Shown here piece after piece: positions 7,658 through 14,966 of a stretch of DNA of 37,296 nucleotides. The position numbers and the translations under genes were made by a program. The notes beneath the pieces were generated by a model, which searched no databases, was not told the origin of the DNA, and was given only the letters and a program-made list of their open reading frames with translations. The DNA comes from a virus. Numbering within the stretch: the stretch's first letter is position 1; each line of letters begins with the position of its first letter. The stretch spans positions 1-37,296 of IMG/VR virus record IMGVR_UViG_3300049595_005520. One strand, written 5' to 3'.

Positions 7658-7664
7658 GCGGCGA

Positions 7665-8114
7665 TCAGCATGGAGCCTCTCTTGGTGCACGAGCAAAACG
7701 CCAATGCCGTGACTTACCCAATCGAACACCTTCTAATCGGCCCGACCCCTGACCCATGGGATCTATGTCTGAGCAACCATAATAGACGTCATAGACGTAG
7801 GAATACGCTATGAGCACTCGTCCGGGTTCAACTACTAGATCCTCCAGTTGCAAGTCATCTGGCTGTACATTGACTTCCCTACCAGAGGCATCCTCGTCGA
7901 ATGATAGGTAATTGAACAGCTCTTTTCTGAGTCGAAGCCTGAAGTAATGACTCAATCCATTCCCGCCAGGATTCCTGATTGTGCTTAGGCGTGGGATTTC
8001 AAGATCTAAATGCCCCGGCTCCTGATCTCCATTCATTATATGCATCTGTATGCCGACCTGAAACATTAGACTCCAGACCTGAAGTATAGGGTCTAAAGAT
8101 TTCTTCGGCTCCAC
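7665..8114 (-). CDS. Prophage protein of unknown function
   Basis: A 149-residue protein from ATG at 8114. It overlaps the 3' end of the small HTH gene by 22 bp and converges on the integrase gene with a 7-bp gap. The sequence is mixed alpha/beta, with GGNGLSHYFRLRLRKELFNYL in the middle and a strand-rich segment VLIAYSYVYDVYYG near residue 105. No membrane segment is seen. Base composition is visibly lower in GC than the early operon before it, so it may be a later acquisition or lysogeny-expressed cargo. I do not recognise it. Confidence 0.55.
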   Translation of the reverse strand: MEPKKSLDPILQVWSLMFQVGIQMHIMNGDQEPGHLDLEIPRLSTIRNPGGNGLSHYFRLRLRKELFNYLSFDEDASGREVNVQPDDLQLEDLVVEPGRVLIAYSYVYDVYYGCSDIDPMGQGSGRLEGVRLGKSRHWRFARAPREAPC

Positions 8115-8323
8115 CCTGTGATGGTGGCCTCTACGTTTTCAAGGTGCCACTGCAGCGGCCCTCGGCCTTGGGTGCAGCCCCAACGTCGATAGTGCTTCCC
8201 CGGGGTGAGCACCCCCCGCAGCCGCAGCTGGCGGAGGGTTTCGCGGCTCATCCCCAGAGCTGCACATGCTTCTGTCGTCGTGACCCAGACCCGTTGGCGG
8301 GATGTCGTTGTCGGTGTGTCCAT
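8093..8323 (-). CDS. Small helix-turn-helix DNA-binding protein
   Basis: A 76-residue protein. Residues 13-40 (WVTTTEACAALGMSRETLRQ) match the winged helix-turn-helix of MerR-like excisionase/AlpA-type proteins, where the helix after ALGMS contacts DNA. The tail is WHLENVEATITGW. Position next to the integrase and size fit a recombination directionality factor or a small transcription regulator. Its ATG shares a base with the stop of the KilA-N gene (TGATG), so it is translationally coupled to it. Whether it acts as excisionase is inference. Confidence 0.75.
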   Translation of the reverse strand: MDTPTTTSRQRVWVTTTEACAALGMSRETLRQLRLRGVLTPGKHYRRWGCTQGRGPLQWHLENVEATITGWSRRNL

Positions 8324-9129
8324 CAGTCCCCTGCCGGCTGGGCACAGAAGCGCTTGAGGGTGTCGATCAACCAGGAGCGGCGATAGCTCTTGACCTGGCG
8401 CGGGGCCCCGTCAACAAATTGTTGGCGGCAAGGGGGCTCTTCTTTGAACTCCTCGCGGTAAACCCTGGCCACGAGCTTGCCGGCGGCGCAGAACTGGCTG
8501 CGCGGCAGCGCTTGCTGGAACACCTCCAGCCAGGCATCCCCCAAGGTGAGCTCCTCGTCAGTCGGCGCACCGGGCAGCAACCCAGCACTGGCGGTGAGCA
8601 CGTTGCTGCGCACGATGTCCTTGAACAGGAGCTCGTCGCGTTGATCCAGTCCGCCGAGCCTCTCGAATAAACCGATGCTGCGTTCCACCAGGGCGATCAC
8701 CTCGGCTTCCCGGAGCCGGGGTGGGGGTGTTTCCACCGGTGTCGGTTGAGCCTGCTGGACGCTGTCCAAGAACCAGCGGTCCATCCACACCGCGAACGGC
8801 GCGCTGATCCAGCGGGCCAGATCGACCGCGACCTGGGGATGGACCCAGGTGCCTCCGCCACCGGCACCGCCTGAACGGGACTCAGCAAGAGCGTGGACGG
8901 AAATTCCGGCCACGCTTTCCAGCGCGTCCAGATAGAGCTGGCACCGGTCGGACTCGCGGTAGTCCTTCCACCGCTTGCCATTGGCTTTGCACATGGCCGT
9001 GGCATTCACGTAGCCATCGCTGGTGCGCCTAGAGATCGGCGTGCCGTTCCAGGTACGGGAGACCAGAGCCGGGTGATTCATCGATGGGACAAGTTCAGCT
9101 GGATGGGATGACGTCGTCGCGTTGTTCAT
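8323..9129 (-). CDS. KilA-N domain protein
   Basis: A 268-residue phage protein. Residues about 20-135 are a KilA-N DNA-binding domain: RRTSDGYVNATAMCKANGK, then the conserved WVHPQVAVDLARWISAPFAVWM. The C-terminal half is helical (VIALVERSIGLFERLGGLDQ) and ends in a basic segment (VKSYRRSWLIDTLKRF), similar to phage antirepressor C-terminal parts. KilA-N proteins are nucleoid- or DNA-binding regulators of many phages. The start overlaps the stop of the membrane-protein gene (ATGA). It probably regulates the lytic/lysogenic choice together with the HTH and RHH proteins around it, which is inference. Confidence 0.85.
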   Translation of the reverse strand: MNNATTSSHPAELVPSMNHPALVSRTWNGTPISRRTSDGYVNATAMCKANGKRWKDYRESDRCQLYLDALESVAGISVHALAESRSGGAGGGGTWVHPQVAVDLARWISAPFAVWMDRWFLDSVQQAQPTPVETPPPRLREAEVIALVERSIGLFERLGGLDQRDELLFKDIVRSNVLTASAGLLPGAPTDEELTLGDAWLEVFQQALPRSQFCAAGKLVARVYREEFKEEPPCRQQFVDGAPRQVKSYRRSWLIDTLKRFCAQPAGD

Positions 9130-9431
9130 CGGTCTGAAAGCGGTGTGACGGGTGGAACCTCACCGGCATCAGTGCCGGCGGCGGGGCCGAAGACAGTGCT
9201 GGCGCTGGTCACAGGCGGCGGCGGCACGGGCCCGGCCACGACCAACAGCAAGGTGGTCAGCTGAAACGCCAGCCCAAGCAGCAGCAGCGCGCGAAGGCCA
9301 GCCAGGCTGGAGGCCGTGACCATGACGGTGGGCCGGCGGGTGCGGCAGAACGCAGGCAGCTGGGGACCGGGCCGGTGAAGGGGCCTGCCCCTCCAGGCCC
9401 CGGTGTTGTGGTCCTGACGATCGATTGGCAT
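9126..9431 (-). CDS. Small prophage membrane protein
   Basis: A 101-residue protein starting at the ATG at 9431, which shares a base with the stop of the ssDNA-binding-like gene. An earlier in-frame codon at 9473 would overlap that gene and is not used. One clear membrane helix spans about residues 40-66 (LRALLLLGLAFQLTTLLLVV), followed by a Pro/Thr-rich tail (PVPPPPVTSAS). It ends with an ATGA overlap onto the KilA-N gene. Possible roles are superinfection exclusion or membrane anchoring of replication. Neither is shown by the sequence. Confidence 0.6.
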   Translation of the reverse strand: MPIDRQDHNTGAWRGRPLHRPGPQLPAFCRTRRPTVMVTASSLAGLRALLLLGLAFQLTTLLLVVAGPVPPPPVTSASTVFGPAAGTDAGEVPPVTPLSDR

Positions 9432-10018
9432 CAGAACAACTCCTCGCCGTCGTCGGCAGCGCCGGCGGTCCAATCACCGGCTCCACTGCCGGTGGTGGTG
9501 TAGCCCTCGACCTCCTCGAACCCATCGGTGGGGTCGACCTGCTCGTAGGGCACGAACTCGACGACCTGGATGGCACGCGGCTGGAAGGTCATGCCGCAGC
9601 CGTTCTCCCCGTCCCAGTCGTAGATGTCAAAGGCGACGACCACCTTGGAGCCGTTGCCGATGGCGGCCCCATCCCAGGGCTGCTTTTTGGCATCGACGAT
9701 GCGCGGCCCTTCGGAAAGAGAGCCATCGCGCCGCTGGAACTGCGGCACCTTGAAGCGCACCACGGTGATCTCGCTGGGCTTCTCCTTGTCGGCCTTCCAG
9801 GGGAAGCCCTTCTCGGCACGGCGTTTGCGGCTGCCGTGCAGGGCGATGAACTGGTCCTCCATCGCTAGCAGGAAGGACTGGGCCCTCTCGTCGCCGTTGG
9901 GCAGCAGCAGATCGGCAGTCCAGGCCTTGGGCTTGCTCCGATCGAGTTGGTGACGGGGGGTGATCAGATGGGCCCAGCGCACTTCGGCGAGGGGCGTGCG
10001 GAAGATGTCTTTAGCCAT
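9431..10018 (-). CDS. Probable phage single-stranded DNA-binding protein
   Basis: A 195-residue protein starting at MAKDIFRTPLAEVRW. The longer frame to 10075 would run through the RHH gene. It has the features of DUF2815/T7 gp2.5-like phage ssDNA-binding proteins: an N-terminal region with TPRHQLDRSKPKAWTADLLLP, a beta-rich middle (GSKVVVAFDIYDWDGENGCG, then TFQPRAIQVVEFVPYE) and a very acidic C-terminal tail ending in DDGEELF. Such acidic tails recruit partner replication proteins. It is co-transcribed with the VRR-NUC nuclease and regulators, and the phage helicase and primase are nearby, so a role in replication or recombination is likely. Confidence 0.72.
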   Translation of the reverse strand: MAKDIFRTPLAEVRWAHLITPRHQLDRSKPKAWTADLLLPNGDERAQSFLLAMEDQFIALHGSRKRRAEKGFPWKADKEKPSEITVVRFKVPQFQRRDGSLSEGPRIVDAKKQPWDGAAIGNGSKVVVAFDIYDWDGENGCGMTFQPRAIQVVEFVPYEQVDPTDGFEEVEGYTTTGSGAGDWTAGAADDGEELF

Positions 10019-10256
10019 GGGTTGAATCGGTCGAAATGGGTTGTTGATCGAAGGGAGGCAGGGGCGGCAGGCCAAAGCGCTCGCGCAGCAGGTGATGCAC
10101 TGCTCCGCTGGCGGAGAGGTTGTGGTGCTCCATCACTTCGCGGACCCGCAGGTACACATCGGTGCGCACCTGGGTCTGGATGAAGTGGCGGCCGGCCACT
10201 GAACGGGGCTGCTCGCCATAGCGGCGGGGCAGCCGGGAGCGATGGCTCGTGCTCAT
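10011..10256 (-). CDS. Small ribbon-helix-helix-like protein
   Basis: An 81-residue protein. Residues about 25-58 read HFIQTQVRTDVYLRVREVM followed by HNLSASGAVHHLLRERFG. This is the strand-helix-turn-helix layout of Arc/CopG-type DNA-binding proteins, with a basic N-terminus. It begins inside an ATGA overlap with the upstream 270-residue gene and ends 8 bp inside the ssDNA-binding-like gene, so the three are one translational unit. It is probably an early-gene repressor or accessory DNA-binding protein. Confidence 0.65.
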   Translation of the reverse strand: MSTSHRSRLPRRYGEQPRSVAGRHFIQTQVRTDVYLRVREVMEHHNLSASGAVHHLLRERFGLPPLPPFDQQPISTDSTHG

Positions 10257-11065
10257 GGCTCGGCCGGCTCCTTGTCGCCATCAGGCCCGTGCCCCTCGCC
10301 CTCCTCCAGGAAGCAATCGATGAAGGCGGCGTGCTGGTGCTGGGTGATGCGATCGCCTATGGAGCGGGCATTGCGCGGCACCTTGAAGTGCTCGCGGAAC
10401 GCCTTGGTCAGCTCCTGACGTGTCGCCTGGGGCAGATCAAGGACGCGGCGATGAACCTCGCTGACCGCCTCGGGGGTGAGGGGCGCCAGGCCTGTATCTC
10501 CGTCCGCAGGCGCCCCGTCCCCCATGGTGTCGGCCAGGGGGAGCGACTCTTCTGGTGATGGGGCTTCGGCCTTTTGCTCAGAGCAAGCCTGCTGAGCAAT
10601 GCCCTCATCGGGCTTGTCACCAGAATGCTCTGCCTCAGCTAGACAAGGCTGTACAGCCCGAGCCTGTGCGGACACAGGAATGCCCAGCAGCATGGCCAAC
10701 ATCAGACCGGTTGTCTCAGTCAGATCGGTGACCTGATCAGCCCAGGACTCGCTGCAGAGCTCGGCCCCAGCGACATGCATCACCGTGACATGCAGCCTGG
10801 AGCGGCCATGCTGCTCGCGCAGGTGGGCAGACCAGCCAATGCCGCGGCGGAACGCCGGGCGGGCAGCCTGCACAACCTCCGCCAGATCGGCGGCGGTGAT
10901 TGCGGACACCTCGGCCTGGAACCTTGCCAGGGCATGGGTGAGCTGTTGCTCGGGCGTGGCGTGGCTTAGGTCGGCCGGCAGCGGTTCGGCGATCGGGATG
11001 CCTGCGGCATCACCGGCGCCGTGCGCCGCATGGCCGACCTCTATGGGCCTGGATGGTGGAACCAT
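10253..11065 (-). CDS. Prophage protein of unknown function
   Basis: A 270-residue protein. Residues about 38-140 form a probable folded domain (THALARFQAEVSAITAADL, then AFRRGIGWSAHLREQHGRSR and a hydrophobic helix GLMLAMLLGIPV). A disordered acidic linker spans about 140-200. A C-terminal helical segment (VHRRVLDLPQATRQELTKAF, then EHFKVPRNARSIGDRITQ) could bind DNA: its second part resembles the recognition region of small phage regulators. I do not recognise the family. A nested inverted repeat lies directly upstream of the start, so it is probably regulated at that point. Confidence 0.6.
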   Translation of the reverse strand: MVPPSRPIEVGHAAHGAGDAAGIPIAEPLPADLSHATPEQQLTHALARFQAEVSAITAADLAEVVQAARPAFRRGIGWSAHLREQHGRSRLHVTVMHVAGAELCSESWADQVTDLTETTGLMLAMLLGIPVSAQARAVQPCLAEAEHSGDKPDEGIAQQACSEQKAEAPSPEESLPLADTMGDGAPADGDTGLAPLTPEAVSEVHRRVLDLPQATRQELTKAFREHFKVPRNARSIGDRITQHQHAAFIDCFLEEGEGHGPDGDKEPAEP

Positions 11066-11067
11066 GG

Positions 11068-11099
11068 CGGATCGAATCGGGCGGATGCCCGCTGATCCG
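11068..11099 (-). promoter_or_regulatory. Nested inverted repeat before an early gene
   Basis: CGGATC (11068-11073) pairs with GATCCG (11094-11099), and inside it CGGGC (11078-11082) pairs with GCCCG (11087-11091) around a GGAT loop. The structure ends 2 bp from the start codon at 11065. It covers the place where a ribosome binding site would be, so it is either an operator or an RNA hairpin controlling translation. Confidence 0.4.
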
Positions 11100-11148
11100 G
11101 ATCTTAGGGCTCTTTACTGAAAGCCGCACTCATAGTAGCTGTTAATTC

Positions 11149-11874
11149 CTAGCCATTGGCTGTGACTGGCTTATTGCCTTTGCGGCTGTTGGGCTTGGTG
11201 GTCTTCTTGTAGGCCTCCTCCCACTGGTCCAGCCAGCGCTTGGGCTGATAGAGATCGCCCTCGATCCACAACGGAGCCAGCTCCTCCGGCTTGTAGTCCC
11301 CGAAGCCCGTGAGCACGGCATAGAAACGCTTGCGGTGCTCTTCGCTGGCTTCTGCCGCCAGGGACTCGAGTGCATCGCTGGGCTCAAGGCCACATTCGTC
11401 GACAACCCGGCGCATCTGGCTGCGCCACTTGGTGGAGAGCTCAGTGGCCTTGCGCTGTCCCACGGTTGGTGCGGGGGTTGTGCGAAACGCATCGGGCACC
11501 TCCCGCAGGCCGCAGTAGCAGGCCCATAGCTCCAGCGGCGTCCAGGCCGGGCAGGCCTCATCGCCCAGTGGGATGGCGCCCTCCAGCTTCTCCTTGATGG
11601 CCTGGCTCTTGACCGGGCCCCAGTTCTTCGCGGCGATGCGGCGGTTCAGTTCGCCCAACTGCCAGAAAGCCTTTTGGCGCAGTTCGCCGGCCTTGCCCTG
11701 CTCGATCACCGAGAGGTTGCCGTAGGAGATCGCATCGAAGCCGGCCTCCTCGGCCCAGCTGCAGGCGGTGTACTGGGTCCAGCCGTTGGTTCTTCGCCAG
11801 TTCAGCAGCATCCTTCCGAACGCTGCGCGGTTCTCATCCTGGCGCTCAAGCAGCTCCGCGTAAGTGATTTCCAC
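11149..11874 (-). CDS. HTH (XRE-like) phage regulator
   Basis: A 241-residue protein starting with GTG at 11874. Residues about 17-70 look like a divergent Cro/C1-type helix-turn-helix: AFGRMLLNWRRTNGWTQYTA, then GNLSVIEQGKAGELRQKAFW. The rest has Trp-rich helical segments (LDQWEEAYKKTTK near the end) and no membrane segment. A perfect 14-bp palindrome sits 1 bp upstream of the start codon, and the ribosome binding site lies within it, which suggests autorepression. The gene is second or third in the early minus-strand operon. Whether it is the main lysogeny repressor is open. Confidence 0.65.
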   Translation of the reverse strand: MEITYAELLERQDENRAAFGRMLLNWRRTNGWTQYTACSWAEEAGFDAISYGNLSVIEQGKAGELRQKAFWQLGELNRRIAAKNWGPVKSQAIKEKLEGAIPLGDEACPAWTPLELWACYCGLREVPDAFRTTPAPTVGQRKATELSTKWRSQMRRVVDECGLEPSDALESLAAEASEEHRKRFYAVLTGFGDYKPEELAPLWIEGDLYQPKRWLDQWEEAYKKTTKPNSRKGNKPVTANG

Positions 11875-11875
11875 G

Positions 11876-11889
11876 TTCAGGATCCTGAA
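11876..11889. promoter_or_regulatory. Perfect 14-bp palindrome, candidate operator
   Basis: TTCAGGATCCTGAA is a perfect palindrome directly before the GTG start of the HTH gene, with a further half-site CTGAA about 8 bp on. AGGA within it is the likely ribosome binding site. Binding of a dimeric regulator here would block both transcription and translation start. The HTH protein it precedes is the obvious candidate. Confidence 0.5.
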
Positions 11890-11953
11890 TGGGATTTCTG
11901 AACCTTACGGCAAACTTGGCACTCCTAGTCACTCCCTGACACGCCCTGGCATA

Positions 11954-12118
11954 TCAGGTCCGATCTTGTCCGAGCCTCTGCAAGATCTGCTTGGCAAGCT
12001 GCCCAGTAATCACCTTTCCTGTCTCTGCCTGCAATCTCAGAGCAAGTGTGTACGGGTGCTCGTCTGGGTGGGCCTGCGTGAGATGCCTCAGCCGCTGCTG
12101 CAGTTCTGCCGGACCCAT
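11954..12118 (-). CDS. Small helical protein coupled to VRR-NUC
   Basis: A 54-residue protein (begins MGPAELQQRLRHLTQAHPDE, ends QILQRLGQDRT). The ATG at 12118 shares a base with the stop of the VRR-NUC gene (TGATG), matching the coupling seen at other junctions in this operon. The composition is helical and amphipathic, with a possible HTH-like end (TGKVITGQLAKQILQRL). The rest of the longer open frame upstream is the shadow of the nuclease gene. Function unknown; it may be a small partner of the nuclease. Confidence 0.5.
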   Translation of the reverse strand: MGPAELQQRLRHLTQAHPDEHPYTLALRLQAETGKVITGQLAKQILQRLGQDRT

Positions 12119-12495
12119 CAGTGACCCAGCGGCACTTGCCTCGGGGTGCCAAGCAGCTGCTCGGCTTCCTCCACGGAGCGGCAGACCGCTGCCACGCCGC
12201 CGAGCTCCTGCACGAGGCGCAGGAAGGCCCGCTGCTCCGGGCTGAGCACGCCCTGGGCTGTCTTGACCTCCAGGGCAACGAACTGGGCGAGCCGCTGGCC
12301 GACCAGCTCGGGCGTGATCTCCAACGCGCGCAGGCCGATCAGGTCGCTGCTGCCCTTGCAGAGCCCAAAGCGCACGAAGCGCGCCTGCTGGTCGAGCAGG
12401 GCACCGGTGTTGTTGCGCCAGAGCCGCACCGCCCCGTGGCCGCATGCCAGGCGGATGCGTTGCTGGATCTCGTGTTCGCTGGGGGAGGAGGCCAT
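12118..12495 (-). CDS. VRR-NUC domain nuclease
   Basis: A 125-residue protein covering a complete minimal VRR-NUC nuclease. Visible motifs are an N-terminal helix (EHEIQQRIRLACG), RLWRNNTGA, the catalytic Asp in KGSSDLIGL, the E-x-K pair in VALEVKTAQG, and the family signature LSPEQRAFLRLVQELGGVAA. Stand-alone VRR-NUC proteins are phage structure-specific endonucleases that may resolve branched DNA during replication or packaging. First gene of the downstream part of the minus-strand early operon; the toxin-antitoxin pair separates it from the helicase gene. Confidence 0.88.
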   Translation of the reverse strand: MASSPSEHEIQQRIRLACGHGAVRLWRNNTGALLDQQARFVRFGLCKGSSDLIGLRALEITPELVGQRLAQFVALEVKTAQGVLSPEQRAFLRLVQELGGVAAVCRSVEEAEQLLGTPRQVPLGH

Positions 12496-12514
12496 GCCTC
12501 CTGTTGCCGTGCTG

Positions 12515-12550
12515 CCAACCCGACCTAGGGTTGGTCATCTAGATGGTCAA
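12515..12550. promoter_or_regulatory. Two overlapping inverted repeats, candidate TA operator
   Basis: In the divergent gap between the nuclease and antitoxin genes, CCAACCC (12515-12521) pairs with GGGTTGG (12528-12534). A second palindrome centred on CATCTAGATG (12536-12545) is extended by TTG/CAA at 12531 and 12548, so 16 of 20 positions are symmetric. It ends 5 bp before the antitoxin start. Phd-type antitoxins bind such sites to repress their own operon. Confidence 0.5.
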
Positions 12551-12555
12551 CGGCC

Positions 12556-12792
12556 ATGGTGCAGGTGACGGTGGCGGAAGCCAAGACCCAGCTCTCCAGC
12601 CTGCTGGATGCTGTGGAGGCTGGGCAGGCGGTGGTGATCACGCGTCGCGGCAAGGCCATCGCCGAGCTGGTGCCGCGTTGCAGCGTGCGTGATCTGCTGC
12701 CACAGCTCGAAGCTCTCCGTGGCTCGTTGCCCGAGCAACCGACCACTGGCGTGGAGACCATGCGGGCGTTGCGGGATGAGCCCGGCGCCTGA
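12556..12792 (+). CDS. Phd/YefM-family antitoxin
   Basis: A 78-residue antitoxin. The N-terminal 45 residues have the Phd/YefM DNA-binding fold signature: VTVAEAKTQLSSLLDAVEAG, then AVVITRRGKAIAELVP. The C-terminal part is flexible and would bind the toxin. The ATG overlaps nothing upstream and no ribosome binding site is evident, so it may be leaderless or weakly translated. Its last bases overlap the toxin start, the typical TA layout. It lies on the plus strand inside an otherwise minus-strand phage block, so it was probably inserted as a unit. Confidence 0.9.
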   Translation: MVQVTVAEAKTQLSSLLDAVEAGQAVVITRRGKAIAELVPRCSVRDLLPQLEALRGSLPEQPTTGVETMRALRDEPGA

Positions 12793-13238
12793 TGCTCTAC
12801 ATCGACACTTGCGTGCTGCTGGCAGTGCTGACGCCGGAAGTGCACTCCGCTACCGCGATGGCATTTCTAGAGGCGGCCAGGGCACCATTGGCGATCAGCT
12901 CCTGGAGCGTCACCGAGCTCCATTCCGCCCTTGGCCTCAAGGTGCGAACCAAGGCCCTGAGCCAGGCGCAGGCCGAGACGGTGCTGCAGGGCTTTGAGCG
13001 CAGCCTGGCGCCAGGCCTGCTGATGCTGGAATTAGAGCCGCAGGACTTCCGCAACGCCAACGCCTGCTTACGCGGCTGGAGCACGTCCCTGCGAGCGGCC
13101 GATGCCCTGCACCTGGCCATCGCCAGCGGCCGTGGTGCCACCCTCTGCAGCCTTGATGCGCCGTTTGTCGCAGCGGCCCAACTGCTGGGCCTCGAAGCTG
13201 AACTGCTGGCAGGAGGCGGCAAGCCGGGCAGGGATTAA
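12792..13238 (+). CDS. vapC: VapC-like PIN-domain toxin
   Basis: A 148-residue PIN-domain ribonuclease toxin. The acidic catalytic residues are D5 (MLYIDTCVLL), E42 (SSWSVTELHSAL), D104 (LRAADALHLAIA) and D122 (CSLDAPF). The start overlaps the antitoxin stop by 1 bp. The 3' end overlaps the stop of the convergent helicase gene by 4 bp, leaving no spare DNA. VapC toxins cleave tRNA or rRNA. In a prophage such pairs can stabilise the element or limit superinfecting phages. That role here is inference. Confidence 0.9.
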   Translation: MLYIDTCVLLAVLTPEVHSATAMAFLEAARAPLAISSWSVTELHSALGLKVRTKALSQAQAETVLQGFERSLAPGLLMLELEPQDFRNANACLRGWSTSLRAADALHLAIASGRGATLCSLDAPFVAAAQLLGLEAELLAGGGKPGRD

Positions 13239-14653
13239 GTGCCGCGCTGCCGAGCAGCCCAGACATGCCTGGCCCAGCCAGGCTTGTAGCCGCGCTCCTC
13301 CTCGCGCTGCAGTAGCTCCTCAAAGGTGCGGCAACCAGCGGCCGGATGCGTGCGCCGCGGCCGTTGCTGCTGCTGCTTTGGCCTGGGCCGGTGCCGGGCT
13401 GCGCCCGTGACTTCCACCAGTTCACCCTCAACCTGCTGGAGCCCGCGCCGCTGCTCATCGCGTTCCTCAGTCAGGAACAGGTGGCCGCAGTCCGGGCAGA
13501 CCTGCACAGCACTGGGGCAGCTGCAGAAGCAGGACGGGCAGTCCTTGATCGGGATCGAGACACCCTCCCGCCGGCGGCGGCCGGCCAGGTTCCACTCACG
13601 CTCATCGGTCGGTAGGCCGTGCCGATGGGCATTGCCGACGTGATCGAGGATCACTGCCTCCTGTTTCCCAGGTGCAGGACGCAGGGCACGGCCGACCATC
13701 TGCAGATAGAGCGACAAAGAAGCCGTGGGGCGCATCAGGATCGCGCCACCGACTGAGGGGATGTCGGTGCCTTCGGAAATGATCATGCAGCTGCTGAGCA
13801 CCTCCACCTCACCGGTGCCGAGCCCTGCGATCAGGCACTTCCGTTCCTCTGCTGGGGTGCCGCCGCTCACTGACGCGGCCCGAATTCCCGCACTGCGGAA
13901 GGCCCCGGCCATCTGTTCGGCGTGCTCGATCGTGCAGCAAAAAACAATCGCCGTGCCCGGATGCAGTCGGCGCTGGTAGTGCGACACCGCATCGCCGATG
14001 GCGGCCCGGTCCCCGAAGGCCTGGGCTGCCTGTTCCAGATCGAAGTCGCCCATGCGGCGTCGCAATTTGCTGTTGCGCGCCCCTGGCCAGGAGAACACCT
14101 TGGGCCGCGCCAGCCAGCCCTGCTCCACGAGCCAGGCGGCTGAAGGCCCCTGTACCAGGGCCTCGAAATAACCGCCGGCTTCCACGCCCAGCCCCTTGCC
14201 GTCGAGCCGCTCGGGCGTGGCGGTCTTGCCGATCAGGTGGGCCTGGGGCCAGGCGTTGATGACACGGCCCCAGACATTGCCGGTCACCAGGTGGTGGGCC
14301 TCGTCCTGAATGATCAGATCCGGCGGCAGCAGCAGCGCGAGCCGCCGAACCACGGTCTGCACTGAGCCCACAGCGACCTGGCTGCCCTGCAGCCGGTGGC
14401 CGGGGGCGATCACGTCGGGCTCCAGGCCCCAGGCCCTCACCGTGCCGGTGAGCTGCTCGATCAGCTCAGCCCGGTGGGCCAGCACCAGCACGCGCCGGCC
14501 CTTGCCCGCCGCGCCCTGCACGATCGCGCCGATGGTCTGGCCCTTGCCAGCGCCGGTGGGCATGACGGCGCAGACCCTCCGGTGGATCTTGAGGGCAGCG
14601 CGGAGATCGGCCAGCAGCTGCTGCTGGTAGTCGCGCAGAACGATCGGGGCCAC
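13235..14653 (-). CDS. Phage SF2 DEAD/DEAH-box helicase
   Basis: A 472-residue superfamily 2 helicase starting with GTG at 14653. Motifs: Q-like LRDYQQQLLADL at the N-terminus, Walker A PTGAGKGQT (about 31-39), DEAH box IIQDEAHH (about 117), GKTATPERLDG (motif III region), FCCTIEHAEQM, and motif VI QMVGRALRPAPGK (about 322). A Cys-rich zinc-binding region (CPSC, CSCP, CPDCGHLF) lies at about 365-390. A basic tail (RPRPKQQQQRPRR) precedes a final helix. Such helicases are common in phage replication modules and could unwind the origin or recombination intermediates. It diverges from the RHH/primase operon across a repeat-containing 100-bp region. Confidence 0.88.
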   Translation of the reverse strand: MAPIVLRDYQQQLLADLRAALKIHRRVCAVMPTGAGKGQTIGAIVQGAAGKGRRVLVLAHRAELIEQLTGTVRAWGLEPDVIAPGHRLQGSQVAVGSVQTVVRRLALLLPPDLIIQDEAHHLVTGNVWGRVINAWPQAHLIGKTATPERLDGKGLGVEAGGYFEALVQGPSAAWLVEQGWLARPKVFSWPGARNSKLRRRMGDFDLEQAAQAFGDRAAIGDAVSHYQRRLHPGTAIVFCCTIEHAEQMAGAFRSAGIRAASVSGGTPAEERKCLIAGLGTGEVEVLSSCMIISEGTDIPSVGGAILMRPTASLSLYLQMVGRALRPAPGKQEAVILDHVGNAHRHGLPTDEREWNLAGRRRREGVSIPIKDCPSCFCSCPSAVQVCPDCGHLFLTEERDEQRRGLQQVEGELVEVTGAARHRPRPKQQQQRPRRTHPAAGCRTFEELLQREEERGYKPGWARHVWAARQRGT

Positions 14654-14661
14654 AGGCGAAT

Positions 14662-14694
14662 CGGCAGGCTTGCCGCTGAGACGGGTGCCTCAGC
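14662..14694. promoter_or_regulatory. Inverted repeats in the divergent early control region
   Basis: Just upstream of the helicase start, CGGCA/TGCCG (14662-14666 with 14671-14675) and GCTGAG/CTCAGC (14675-14680 with 14689-14694) lie next to each other in the 103-bp gap before the divergent RHH gene. They are candidate sites for an early repressor controlling both directions. No strong -35/-10 pair is visible. Confidence 0.3.
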
Positions 14695-14756
14695 AATGTC
14701 TAACTTATCAAGCCTTGCCGGGTGCGCTTAGGGTGTGCTCAGAATGCCAGACATCT

Positions 14757-14951
14757 ATGGCCTCTTTCGCGGCACCGCTGAGCGTCTCCATCACCGAGGC
14801 GCAGTTGGCTTGGCTTGACCAGCGTCGCTCCCATGGCACCCTCAGTCGCTCGGCGGTGCTGCGCCAGGTGATCGATGCCGCGATTGCTGCAGAGCGGGCC
14901 GGCCTGGCCCTGCCGGGGCCGGTGCTGGCGGCAGCCGCTGAGCGTCGCTGA
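14757..14951 (+). CDS. Small ribbon-helix-helix protein
   Basis: A 64-residue protein. The start at 14757 (MASFAAPLSVSITEAQLAWL) is chosen because upstream residues in the frame do not look coding. It reads strand LSVSIT, helix EAQLAWLDQRR, turn, helix SRSAVLRQVIDAAIAAE, the RHH fold of Arc/CopG-like DNA-binding proteins. It is the first gene of the rightward early operon, 15 bp before the primase-helicase, so it probably controls that operon or the divergent helicase. Confidence 0.72.
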   Translation: MASFAAPLSVSITEAQLAWLDQRRSHGTLSRSAVLRQVIDAAIAAERAGLALPGPVLAAAAERR

Positions 14952-14966
14952 TCTGCTGCGATACCC

